DNA of 64,000 bases, from positions 310,001 through 374,000 of the forward strand of contig JAXLYR010000007.1 of assembly GCA_046351325.1 (NCBI GenBank), given 5' to 3'. This stretch comes from Xiheicaenibacterium sp046351325. Its GTDB lineage: Bacteria > Myxococcota_A > Polyangia > Polyangiales > Polyangiaceae. Numbering within the stretch: position 1 is the stretch's first letter; each line of letters begins with the position of its first letter. The position numbers and the translations under genes were made by a program. Under the pieces are notes generated by a model, which saw only the letters and a list, made by a program, of their open reading frames with translations, was not told the DNA's origin and did not search any database. Positions 46,126 through 54,902 of this stretch are shown one piece after another.

Positions 46126-47403
46126 TCAGGGCGCGATCAGTTTGTCCGTGCTGAGGGCGTAGAGCGTCGTCGTCGTTTTGTCGCCGAACGAGGTCTCGAA
46201 GTCGACCATGCGAGAGAGCACGCTCGCTGTGCGGTGCCCGTCGAGCTGCTTCGGGTGCTTCTTGCCCTGATCGAGGTACGCCCGCAAAAAGAGGCTCTTG
46301 TCGTTCTTCGGCAGAGCCTTGACGTTGCGGACCCACTTCGCCCAGGTCTTCGGCTCGAGGAGGTACTGCTCGACGTTGGAGACGTAGAAGACGGACACCG
46401 TGAGGTTCTCCGCGGCGAGGTATTTCGCGAGCTGTGGGAGGGCCTTCTCGCCTGCGAAATCCCCGACGAGGGGGACGACCTTGCCCGCACGCTCGAGGCT
46501 CTGCACGGTCTCGAACGAGGCGTTCGTCGCGAGGAACCCGCCAGTCTCCCCAGACGGGCTGCGCATCTCGAGGAGCTCCGCGAGGGTCGGGTATTTGCGG
46601 CCGTTGTTCTCCTTCAGCTCGAAGCGGATTTGCGTCCCACCCTTCCAAAACTCCTTGTGCATGTCGCTGAGGGCTTTCTCGTCCTCTTTCCCGAGCTTCA
46701 GCCCGTAGCCCGTGATGCGCTTCATGAGCTTCTCGTGGGCGGCCTTGAACGTGGCCTCGGAGGAGGCTGCCTTCTCGACGAGCGCGAGCACGTCTTTGAC
46801 CGATGCGTCGGGGGCGTTCGCAGCGTCGGGGGCCGCGCGCCCCACAAGCAGCGCGAGGAAGTGCGCGCGGCTCTCGGCCTCCTCGAACGCGGCGCGGTAG
46901 AGCAGGTGCAGGAGCATGTTGCCGCGACGGATGTCGACGATGAATGCCATCGTGGGCTTGCTCAGCGCGATGTACGTGAAGTTCTGCTCGGGCCCGACGC
47001 CGAGGTAAACCCCGGTCGAGTCCGCGTTCTTCGCGAGCGCCTCGGCGATTTGGAGGTAGCTCGTCTCGTTCGAGATGAGGTTGTCGCTGAAGAAGTACGT
47101 GTCGGGCTCGGAGAGTCCATCGACGAGGTCTGCGAACTTGCGAGGATCCGTGGTCGCGGTCGGCGCGCTCGCGGTAGGGGTCGCGCTCGCTGGACTGCTC
47201 GCTGCGGCTGCGCTCTTCGGTTCGCTCGGGCCTGAGCTCGTGGTCGCGCTCGCACGCACGGGAGCGCTCGTGGCCGAGGCCGACGACCGGGCCGACGCCG
47301 CCGAGGAGGCCTCGTTCGGCTGCGAGGTCATGCACGAAGCACCGAGCGCACCCACCGCCAGCGCCGCAATGAAGCCGACTGCGACCCGTTCCAAGAAGCT
47401 CAT
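46126..47403 (-). CDS. LIC_10091-like lipoprotein
   Basis: 425 aa. ATG 47403 starts MSFLERVAVGFIAALAVGALGASC, with lipobox GASC, then a long Ala/Ser/Thr spacer to about residue 80. The body has FADLVDGLSEPDTYFFSDNLISNE, VGPEQNFTYIALSKPTMAFIVDIRRGN and QLDGHRTASVLSRM. The first of these matches my memory of the Leptospira LIC_10091-type family, whose fold is methyltransferase-like but whose function is unknown. Earlier in-frame ATGs at 47463 were rejected as they lie before the signal peptide. It is divergent from the HEAT-repeat gene. Confidence 0.75.
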   Translation of the reverse strand: MSFLERVAVGFIAALAVGALGASCMTSQPNEASSAASARSSASATSAPVRASATTSSGPSEPKSAAAASSPASATPTASAPTATTDPRKFADLVDGLSEPDTYFFSDNLISNETSYLQIAEALAKNADSTGVYLGVGPEQNFTYIALSKPTMAFIVDIRRGNMLLHLLYRAAFEEAESRAHFLALLVGRAAPDAANAPDASVKDVLALVEKAASSEATFKAAHEKLMKRITGYGLKLGKEDEKALSDMHKEFWKGGTQIRFELKENNGRKYPTLAELLEMRSPSGETGGFLATNASFETVQSLERAGKVVPLVGDFAGEKALPQLAKYLAAENLTVSVFYVSNVEQYLLEPKTWAKWVRNVKALPKNDKSLFLRAYLDQGKKHPKQLDGHRTASVLSRMVDFETSFGDKTTTTLYALSTDKLIAP

Positions 47404-47538
47404 CCCGACCACCCTCGACCGACTCCGCATGGGGGACACAACGCTGCGTCCTCGAAGGAGCATTCCGAGTGCGCGCGCGGCGGAGTGTATTCGCTCTCGG
47501 GGCGGAGTGTGCGGCCGAGTCTGCTAGGCTGCCGCCCC

Positions 47539-50163
47539 ATGGGTGGCCGTCGCGGGCGAGCGCAACAGAAGTTCTTGAAGCTAGGCGGAGCGGCCCTCAT
47601 CGCGATCTCGGCGTGGGCGAGCTCGCCGACTTCCGCGAGCGCGTTCGTCTGGCCCAACGTTCCGGATCGCATCGCGCGTTCGCTGCAATCCTCCGATCCG
47701 AACGAACGGCGCGCGGCGGCCCAGGAGATCGCGACGCTCCCGAGCGAGGTCGCGAAGCCCCTCGCACTGCGGGCGCTGAACGACGAAGACGACGAAGTGC
47801 GCATCACCGCGGCGAAAGTCGTCGCGAAGCTGCGCATCGACGGGGCCGGCGATCTCGTCGCGGGTTGGCTCACCGACTCGGATTCGCGCGTTCGGCTCGC
47901 TGCGTGTGAGGTCATCCGCGCGGCTCCGACCGACCGATCGATCCAGGCGCTCGGTCGGGTGCTCGCGGACCCGAGCAAAGATGTGCGCGTCGCTGCGGCG
48001 CAGGCGATGGGTCGGTCGACGTCCTCCGAGGCTGTGTCGCTCCTCCTCGGGCACCTCGACGACGGCTCGCCCGAGGTTCGCGCCGAGGTCGCGAGCGCAC
48101 TCGGGCGGCTCGGCGATCAGCGCGCGGTCCTGCCGCTCGTCGGCAAGGTCCAAGACGCCGCGCCCGAGGTCCGACGTCGCGTCGCGCGTTCGCTCGGTGA
48201 GCTCAAGGACGCCCGTGCTGCCGCGGCGCTCGTGCTCTCCCTCACCGATCAGAGCGTCGACGTCCGCGTGGAGGCCGCGCTCGCGCTCGGCCGCATCGGG
48301 TCGGACGAGGCGACGACGTCGCTCGCGCCGCTGGTGCAAGGGCAAGCGTCGGCGACGAAGAGCGGCCCGAGCGGCGAGAGCTCGCTCGCCGTGCGACAGG
48401 CTGCGCTGCGCGCGCTCGGTCAAATCGGCTCGCAGCGAGCGATCGAGCTCTTGGTTGCTGCGCTCGACACCGATCGCGCCGAGGCCATGCGGACCCCGGC
48501 GCGGGACGCTCTCGTCACGGTCGGCAAGCCCGCGGTGAAGCCGCTGCTCGCGGCGCTCTCGAGCTCGCCGTCTGCGCGCGTCGCGAGCGGCGCGGTCAGC
48601 GTGCTCGGCGCGCTCGGTGATGTCAGCGCGGCTCCTGCGATCGTGCGCGCCATGCAACGCGGCACGGTGCCCGCGCCCGCGGCGCTCTCCGCGCTCTCCG
48701 CGCTGAAGGCCGACGACGCGCTGCCGTCGATCCTCGAGCTCATCGACGACCCCTCGGGTGACGTGCGGCGCGCGGCGATCCGAGCCGCGACTGCGATCAT
48801 CGATCCGGCTGCACAGGATGGGCGCGCCGTTGACGTCGTGCGCGACATCCTGTTCGACCCCACGCTCGACGTCGACGATCGCATCGGGCTCATCGAGTTG
48901 CTCGGTCGCACGGGCTCACCGCGCGCGGCCGACCTCGTGGTCTCGTTCGTCGGCGCGAAGGCTCCGGCGCTGCGTCGCGCGTCCCTGCGCGCGCTCGGTT
49001 CCTTTCACAAGGGTTCACCCGAGATCGACGAGAAGCTCGTCGCCGCGCTCGACGACGACCTCGCGACCGTCCGCATGGACGCCGCGGTCGCGCTCTCTCG
49101 GGTGGGTACGCCCGCGCTCGCGCGCAAGCTGATGGATCGGCTCCTCAAAAGCGCAGAGCAAGATCGCGGTGCGCTCGGCATCGCGCTCGCCGGGGTGCTC
49201 TCGCGCGCGACCGACGGTTCGCTCGCGGTCGAGATCGGGACCGCGGTGACGTCGGCTCCGAGCACTGCGCGCGACGCGCTGCTCGAGGGGCTCGGGCGGA
49301 TGCAGGTCGCGGGGGCGGTCGAGCAACTGCGTGCCCGCGCGTCGCAGAGCGTGGACGACCGACGCAAGGTCGCGGAGGTCGCTATGGGGCAGGGCACGGC
49401 CGCCGAGGCCTTGCTCGTCGATCTCGCCCGCGATCTCGACCCCGGCGTTCGCGCGAACGCTGCGTGGTCGCTCGGCTTCGTGGCGAGCAAAGACGGCATC
49501 ACCGCTCTCGCGAAGCTCGCAGAGGACGGTGACGTGAACGTGGCGGGCAACGCGCTCGCGTCGCTCGGGCGCACTGCAGCGCGCGCCAAAGACTCCGCGG
49601 TCGTCGAGGGGCCGGCCTGCAAGGCCCTCGCGGATACCCGAGCCTACGTTCGAGCGAACGCGCTCTCGGGCCTCTTCCTCGCGGGGGGCACCTGCGACGT
49701 GACGACCATCGCGAACCTCCTCGCGACTGACACCTCGGAGCGGGTGCGCATCGCCGCGGCGGCGCTGCTCCGCGATGTCATCGGCCGCCCAACGGCGCCC
49801 GCACCGGACGCGTCGAGCTCGACCAGCGCAGGGCAGCCGACCCAGCCGCCGCCCGCGGTCGATCCGATCGACCTGTCGAAGCGCGTGCTCGATCGCTGCG
49901 CCGCCGAAGATCCCACATACCGGGTCGCGCGCGCTTGCGAGGAGAACCCGCAGCGCATCAGCTCCACGGAGACCTTCAGTCTGACCATCTTCGTGGTCCC
50001 CGACGGGAGCTCCACTCCGGTGGGCGGGGCTCCCTTCGCGCTGGCACTCCCCGATGGAACGCTGCGACTCGGGCTGACCGATCGGCGAGGGGTGGTCTAC
50101 GAGGCGCAGGCGCCCGTGGGTGAAGTGGAGCTGGCAGTCCCCGCTGCCCTCGCGAATCGATAG
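47539..50163 (+). CDS. Large exported HEAT-repeat protein
   Basis: 874 aa from ATG 47539. A signal peptide (LKLGGAALIAISAWASSPTSASA) is followed by about 20 HEAT/PBS-type alpha-helical repeats of about 31 residues, for example DPSKDVRVAAAQAMGRSTS, DGSPEVRAEVASALGRLGD and DPGVRANAAWSLGFVA. A short linker (about 755-785) leads to a C-terminal Ig-like domain (FSLTIFVVPDGSSTPVGGAPFAL). It is an exported scaffold that probably binds proteins in the periplasm or at the surface. The repeat array is very regular. No partner is known. Confidence 0.88.
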   Translation: MGGRRGRAQQKFLKLGGAALIAISAWASSPTSASAFVWPNVPDRIARSLQSSDPNERRAAAQEIATLPSEVAKPLALRALNDEDDEVRITAAKVVAKLRIDGAGDLVAGWLTDSDSRVRLAACEVIRAAPTDRSIQALGRVLADPSKDVRVAAAQAMGRSTSSEAVSLLLGHLDDGSPEVRAEVASALGRLGDQRAVLPLVGKVQDAAPEVRRRVARSLGELKDARAAAALVLSLTDQSVDVRVEAALALGRIGSDEATTSLAPLVQGQASATKSGPSGESSLAVRQAALRALGQIGSQRAIELLVAALDTDRAEAMRTPARDALVTVGKPAVKPLLAALSSSPSARVASGAVSVLGALGDVSAAPAIVRAMQRGTVPAPAALSALSALKADDALPSILELIDDPSGDVRRAAIRAATAIIDPAAQDGRAVDVVRDILFDPTLDVDDRIGLIELLGRTGSPRAADLVVSFVGAKAPALRRASLRALGSFHKGSPEIDEKLVAALDDDLATVRMDAAVALSRVGTPALARKLMDRLLKSAEQDRGALGIALAGVLSRATDGSLAVEIGTAVTSAPSTARDALLEGLGRMQVAGAVEQLRARASQSVDDRRKVAEVAMGQGTAAEALLVDLARDLDPGVRANAAWSLGFVASKDGITALAKLAEDGDVNVAGNALASLGRTAARAKDSAVVEGPACKALADTRAYVRANALSGLFLAGGTCDVTTIANLLATDTSERVRIAAAALLRDVIGRPTAPAPDASSSTSAGQPTQPPPAVDPIDLSKRVLDRCAAEDPTYRVARACEENPQRISSTETFSLTIFVVPDGSSTPVGGAPFALALPDGTLRLGLTDRRGVVYEAQAPVGEVELAVPAALANR

Positions 50164-50489
50164 GGTGGGGCAAGCGCCCAGCTTTCGAAGGCGGAGCCAG
50201 CGAGAACGGCGCGCTCAGCGCTGGAGAGTGGAAAAAAATACTCTCCCAGTACGGTCGGGAACTTTTTTTTACCAAGAGAGTCACATCGCCTTCGTCGAAG
50301 GCGACATGGGCGGTTGGTGGTGAGGGTCCCGACGGATTCCTGCTCTTCGACCCATCGGTCGACACCTTGGTTTGCGATGGGGACAGCTAAGCCACCGCCT
50401 GCGCAAAGTTGGCGTCGACTGAAAGTTCCGGGTCTCAGATTGCGTTTCTTGGGGAAGGCCCCGCAAACGCTGCGCGTACAAGGAGTAAT
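50164..50489. other. 326-base intergenic region with two hairpin motifs
   Basis: No gene found. GGAGAGT (50223-50229) pairs with ACTCTCC (50240-50246) across an A-rich loop, and TCCC/GGGA (50244-50261) is followed by eight Ts (50264-50271), a possible weak terminator for the HEAT gene. The rest (50272-50489) should hold the promoter of the di-heme protein; I recognise no clear -35/-10. The A- and T-runs are striking in this GC-rich DNA. Confidence 0.4.
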
Positions 50490-52526
50490 ATGACGATTCT
50501 CAGGTCCGCCTTCCCCAGCACGGCTCTTCTCGTGGTTTCGATGGGCGCAGCTGCCGCGCTGACCGCGGGTGGGTGCAGCGCAACCGGGCCGGGAACCACG
50601 CCTGCGAACGTCGCCGCGACCCACCCGCTCGCGGGGCAGTGTGTGGCGGGGACGAGCCCGCTCAAGCCGGTGAGCTCGCCGAATCAGTCTGCGACCGTCG
50701 CGCTGGCGTCTTTCTCGAGCGGGCCGCTCGCGTCGAAGACGGTGGCGTTCGTTGCGGACGAGGACGACAAGAGCCTCGTCATGGTCGACGTCGACTCCAA
50801 GAAGGAGCTGAGCTCGACCAAGCTTGGTGCGACGCCCGGGCAGGTGATGATCCTCGAGGACGGTCGCGTGCTCGTTTCCCTGCGCGACAAGAACCAGCTC
50901 GCGGTCTTCCACGCCGCAGAGGACGGGTCGCTCGTCGCGGGATGCGCCGTCGACACCTCCGCCGAGCCGATCGCGCTCGCACTGACCCCGGACAAGAGCA
51001 CGTTGCTCGTCACCGCCGGTTGGGGCCACGCCCTCGAGTCATTCGATGCGGCCTCGCTCGCGATGACGGGCAAGACGTCGCTCCCTCGTGAGCCGCGCAC
51101 CGTCGTCGTCGACGATGACGGCAAGGTCGCGTACGTCACGCATGCGGTCGGGGGCCGTGTGAGCGTCGTCGACCTGGCAACGATGCGGTCGAACTCTACG
51201 CTCGATGTCGTGGTGAACCCGCAGCAGCTCGCGCAAGAGGGGACTGACAAGCCTTTCTCCCTCGCGTCTGCGGTGACGAGCTCGGTCGGCGACGGCAACG
51301 GTGAGAAGCCGATGCCCGGTCGATTCGGCACGCGGATGGGCTGCCAGGGCTACCCGATGGTGAAGACGACCGCGCCGAAGGGGCGCGTTCTCGCGCCGCA
51401 GATCCTCGTCGACCCGGGTGACCCCGAGAATCGCGCGCAGGGCTACGGCGACGCGCAGGTCCCGACTGAGGTCGCGAGCGTTGGCGTCATCGACGCGGGC
51501 ACGCAGCGGTTCGTGAACGCTTCGTTCGCCGTCGACGTCTTCCGCAACGCCGAGGCTTCGGCCGATCCCGATGGCGGGGAGTGTTTGCTTCCGCGCGGCG
51601 CGGCGGTCGACGACAGCTCGTCGACGCTCCTCGTGACGTGTCTCGGCATCGACGCGGTCGTCGCGTACGACGCGACCTCCGCGAACCCGGCCTCGATCCA
51701 GAAGGCTCGGTGGAACGTGGGGTCGGGCCCGACGGGCATCGCGGTCGATCAGTCGCACTCTCGCGCGGTGGTGTGGTCGCAGTTCGAGCGAAGCCTGCAG
51801 ATCCTCGATCTGAATGCGATGGGTGACACGACGGATGGGTCGGACGAAAACCGGATCGCGCTCTCGCCGATGGCCGAGCCGCTCTCGCTGCCCTTCCTGT
51901 TGGGTCGGCAGATCTTCCACAGCACGGGTGATGCCCGCGTGTCGCGTGACGGTCGCGCTTGCGCGAGCTGCCACCCGGATGGTCGTGACGATGCCATCAC
52001 TTGGTCGACCCCCGATGGGCCGCGACGCACGATCATGCTCGCCGGGCGCCTCTCGGACACAGCGCCGTTCTCGTGGCTGGGTGCGAACAAGGATGTTCGT
52101 GAGCACGTCGGTCACACGTTCGAGCGCCTCAATGGGCAGGGCCTTCGCAACGTCGAGTTCGAGGCGCTCCTCACCTACGTGAGCACGATGGCTCCCCCGC
52201 CGAAGGAGGGGAACGCCGACGCTGAGCTCGTGAAGAAGGGCGAGCAGATCTTCAACTCATCCGAGGCCGAGTGCGCGAGCTGCCATGCGAACGGCGGCAC
52301 GGATGGTCGCAACCACGACCTCGGGGTGAAGGCCACGGCCGACCGGAAGGCCGCGTTCAACACGCCGGCGCTGACCTATCTGTCAGGGCGCGGGCCGTTC
52401 TTCCACGACGGTCGCTACCAGGACCTCCGCCAGCTCCTCATCGAGAGCGACGGGACGATGGGGCACACGAAGCAGCTCGGCAACGGCGACCTCGATGCGC
52501 TCGAGGCTTACCTCAACTCGCTCTAA
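50490..52526 (+). CDS. Di-heme MauG/cytochrome c peroxidase-like lipoprotein with propeller domain
   Basis: 678 aa from ATG 50490 with AAGGAG 8 bases upstream. A signal with lipobox TAGGC gives a lipoprotein. Residues of about 60-440 form a YVTN/beta-propeller-like repeat (KTVAFVADEDDKSLVMVDVD, VAYVTHAVGGRVSVVDL, DAVVAYDATSANPASI). The C-terminal 250 residues hold two CxxCH heme sites (CASCHPDGRDD and CASCHANGGTDGR) in a MauG/CcpA-like arrangement, with GPFFHDGRYQDLRQLL typical of that family. It probably oxidises or reduces something at the outer surface. The gene at 52547 follows 20 bases after its stop and is likely its partner. Confidence 0.9.
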   Translation: MTILRSAFPSTALLVVSMGAAAALTAGGCSATGPGTTPANVAATHPLAGQCVAGTSPLKPVSSPNQSATVALASFSSGPLASKTVAFVADEDDKSLVMVDVDSKKELSSTKLGATPGQVMILEDGRVLVSLRDKNQLAVFHAAEDGSLVAGCAVDTSAEPIALALTPDKSTLLVTAGWGHALESFDAASLAMTGKTSLPREPRTVVVDDDGKVAYVTHAVGGRVSVVDLATMRSNSTLDVVVNPQQLAQEGTDKPFSLASAVTSSVGDGNGEKPMPGRFGTRMGCQGYPMVKTTAPKGRVLAPQILVDPGDPENRAQGYGDAQVPTEVASVGVIDAGTQRFVNASFAVDVFRNAEASADPDGGECLLPRGAAVDDSSSTLLVTCLGIDAVVAYDATSANPASIQKARWNVGSGPTGIAVDQSHSRAVVWSQFERSLQILDLNAMGDTTDGSDENRIALSPMAEPLSLPFLLGRQIFHSTGDARVSRDGRACASCHPDGRDDAITWSTPDGPRRTIMLAGRLSDTAPFSWLGANKDVREHVGHTFERLNGQGLRNVEFEALLTYVSTMAPPPKEGNADAELVKKGEQIFNSSEAECASCHANGGTDGRNHDLGVKATADRKAAFNTPALTYLSGRGPFFHDGRYQDLRQLLIESDGTMGHTKQLGNGDLDALEAYLNSL

Positions 52527-52546
52527 CCTTCGTCCATCGAGATCCC

Positions 52547-53563
52547 ATGAAGTCGCTCAAGTCGAAGTTCGTGCTCGCGATCGCGGTCGGCGGTTTGGTT
52601 GCAACAACTGGAACGGACGCTGTCGCTGGCAAGGCTGCGAACGACAGCCTCGTCGACAAGCTGCCGAAGAGCGGCTCGCTCAAGATCCCGAAGTCGATCA
52701 CCAATCCAAAGTCGATCCCAGCGACCGAGCACGTGGACGGCTTCTACGTCGAGACGCCGGGCCCCTCATACGGTGAGGGTCCGACGTACGCGATGGTCTA
52801 CGCCTCGAAGGACGCAGCGACCGCACACAACAACGGCACGCCAGCCACCGAGGCCGAGAGCTGCTTCATGACCGCCTACCCCAACCCGGGTGGTGACGTG
52901 AATTGGTCGAACAGCCTGGCGACCACGACGAGCGTGCAGAACTACAAGCACGCGTCGTATGGCCCCGTCGAATACGGCAGCGTTCAGCTCGTGCGCGCAG
53001 ACCGCGTGGAGAAGGTCGAGGGCGACCGGCTGACCTACTCGGTGAAGGTCGCGTTCGTGGACGCTGAGACCCAGGGCGTTCGGCTGCAGTCGACGCAGTC
53101 GGTCGAGTTCATCAAGCTGCGCGATTTGCCCGGCAACGTTTCGGTGTGGGGCTCTCAGAGCGACGGTGAGGTCACGTTCCTCGTGCAGCGGAAGAAGCAC
53201 CCGAAAGAGCGGTTTTTCTTCGGTCCGCTGATGGTGAGCTCAGCGGGTGGAATGAACAACGTGAGCTCGCAAGAGGCGTGTCCGGTCGTCTTCAGCTTGA
53301 AGACTGGCAAGGGCGTCGCGACCAACGCCGTAGTCACGCTCGACGCTGTGCTCGATGTTGTCGGAACGGGTGAAGATCAGGGCCCCGGCTTCGTCGAATC
53401 CTCCATTGCGATGCGGCCCGACACCGAGGGTGCCGGGCAGCTCGAGGCGAAGGTCAGGACGATGCGGATCGGGTTCAGCAGCACGTGGATGACGCAGGAC
53501 ACCGCTCCGGTCATCAGCGTGAGCAACGGCTGGTCGGGGCGCGAGCGCACCCAACAGATCTGA
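52547..53563 (+). CDS. Secreted hypothetical protein paired with the di-heme lipoprotein
   Basis: 338 aa from ATG 52547 with CGAGAT shortly before it. The signal peptide (MKSLKSKFVLAIAVGGLVATTGTDAVA) is followed by an all-beta body (TYAMVYASKDAA, then LTYSVKVAFVDAETQ, then VSVWGSQSDGEVTFLVQRKKH). Two Cys (one in ESCFMT, one in EACPVV) could form a disulfide. It follows the di-heme gene closely on the same strand and is ended by a strong terminator, so the two form an operon. Unknown family; a substrate or a structural partner of the heme protein is possible. Confidence 0.75.
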   Translation: MKSLKSKFVLAIAVGGLVATTGTDAVAGKAANDSLVDKLPKSGSLKIPKSITNPKSIPATEHVDGFYVETPGPSYGEGPTYAMVYASKDAATAHNNGTPATEAESCFMTAYPNPGGDVNWSNSLATTTSVQNYKHASYGPVEYGSVQLVRADRVEKVEGDRLTYSVKVAFVDAETQGVRLQSTQSVEFIKLRDLPGNVSVWGSQSDGEVTFLVQRKKHPKERFFFGPLMVSSAGGMNNVSSQEACPVVFSLKTGKGVATNAVVTLDAVLDVVGTGEDQGPGFVESSIAMRPDTEGAGQLEAKVRTMRIGFSSTWMTQDTAPVISVSNGWSGRERTQQI

Positions 53564-53652
53564 GCCGCATCGAGCGACCACAGATCGAATTTCGTTGCGC
53601 GCTGATTGACAGCTGAGGAGCGAGTCAGCGCGAAACAAGCGGTGGGGGATGG

Positions 53653-53693
53653 CGCGGGACGGTCGCGTTAGGGCGGCCGTCCCGCGTTTTTTT
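53653..53693 (+). terminator. Intrinsic terminator ending the di-heme operon
   Basis: CGCGGGACGG (53653-53662) pairs perfectly with CCGTCCCGCG (53677-53686), loop 14 bases, followed by seven Ts (53687-53693). It lies between the convergent genes ending at 53563 and 53711. Confidence 0.9.
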
Positions 53694-53710
53694 CGAAGGT
53701 CGGACCTGGG

Positions 53711-54889
53711 TTAGTCCTTGCGATACATCGTGACGACGCAGGCGCCGCCGAGCCCGATGTTGTGCTGGAGAGCGACCTTCGCGTTCGGGACCTGGCGCTT
53801 CTCCGCTTGGCCGCGGAGCTGCCAGACGAGCTCGGTGCACTGAGCGACGCCCGTCGCGCCGAGCGGGTGCCCCTTCGACAGGAGACCACCCGAGGGGTTC
53901 GTCACGAACTTCCCCCCGTAGGTGTTTTGGCCGTCGCTTATGAACTTCTCGGCCTCGCCCTCGCCGCAGAGACCGAGGGCCTCGTAGGTGAGGATCTCGT
54001 TGGCGGTGAAGCAGTCGTGGAGCTCGACGACCTGCACGTCGCTCGGTCCGAGACCGCTCTTCTCGTAGACCTGCTTCGCCGCGGAGCGGGCCATGTCGTA
54101 GCCGACCATTTTGATCATGCTGTCCTCGCCGAAGCTCGAGGAGAGGTCGGTCGCCATCGCCTGCGCTGCGATGAACACCGGCGAGCTGATGCCGTGCTTC
54201 TTGGCGTACTCGTCGGAGCAGAGGACCGCCGCGGCCGCGCCGCACGTCGGCGGGCAGCACTGGTAGCGGGTGAGGGGATCGAAGACCTCCTCGGAGGCGA
54301 GAATTTCCTCGACGCTGAGGAGCTGGTTGAAGATCGCGAACGGGTTGTTCGCGGCGTGCTTGCGGGCCTTCTCGCTGACACGCGCGAAGGTCTCTTTCTT
54401 CGTGCCGTACTTCCACCGGTACTCGCGACCCGCGCCGCCGAACATCTGCGCGGCCGGCGGCGCCGAGGTGAAACCCTGCACCTTGTTCATCACGTTGACG
54501 TGCAGCTCGAGCGGGTTCGTTCGGTCGTTGAACTTCGAGCCGAGCGCGCCCTTCTCCATCTTCTCGAAGCCGAGCACGAGCACGCACTCGGCGCCTGCTT
54601 CGACGGCCTGGCGACCGAGCATGAGCGCGGTCGAGCCGGTGCTGCAGTTGTTGTTGACGTTGAACACGGGCACGCCGGTGAGCCCGAGATCGTAGGCAGC
54701 GCGCTGACCGCACGTGGAGTCGCCGTAGACGTACCCCGCGAAGACCTGCTCGATGTCCTGGTATTCGATGCCCGCGTCCGCGAGCGCAGCGCGCCCCGCG
54801 TGCGCCGCCATCACGTTGTAGTCCTCGCTCGCGCCGGGCTTGGCGAACTTCGTCATCCCGACACCAATCACGTTTACTCGTCGAGCCAT
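53711..54889 (-). CDS. SCP2-type (sterol carrier protein X-like) thiolase
   Basis: 392 aa. NNNCSTGSTALMLGRQAV has the nucleophilic Cys (about 82), VVELHDCFTANEILTYEALGL the family-specific HDCF motif, and GGLLSKGHPLGATGVAQ plus NIGLGGACVV the other catalytic segments. SCP2-thiolases cleave 3-ketoacyl-CoA of branched-chain fatty acids or sterol side chains; the eukaryotic SCPx fuses this domain to SCP2. Here the SCP2 domains lie in the neighbouring multifunctional enzyme instead. Its ATG is 13 bases downstream of that gene's stop on the same strand, so they are cotranscribed. Confidence 0.95.
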   Translation of the reverse strand: MARRVNVIGVGMTKFAKPGASEDYNVMAAHAGRAALADAGIEYQDIEQVFAGYVYGDSTCGQRAAYDLGLTGVPVFNVNNNCSTGSTALMLGRQAVEAGAECVLVLGFEKMEKGALGSKFNDRTNPLELHVNVMNKVQGFTSAPPAAQMFGGAGREYRWKYGTKKETFARVSEKARKHAANNPFAIFNQLLSVEEILASEEVFDPLTRYQCCPPTCGAAAAVLCSDEYAKKHGISSPVFIAAQAMATDLSSSFGEDSMIKMVGYDMARSAAKQVYEKSGLGPSDVQVVELHDCFTANEILTYEALGLCGEGEAEKFISDGQNTYGGKFVTNPSGGLLSKGHPLGATGVAQCTELVWQLRGQAEKRQVPNAKVALQHNIGLGGACVVTMYRKD

Positions 54890-54902
54890 GGGTCTTCTCC
54901 TC

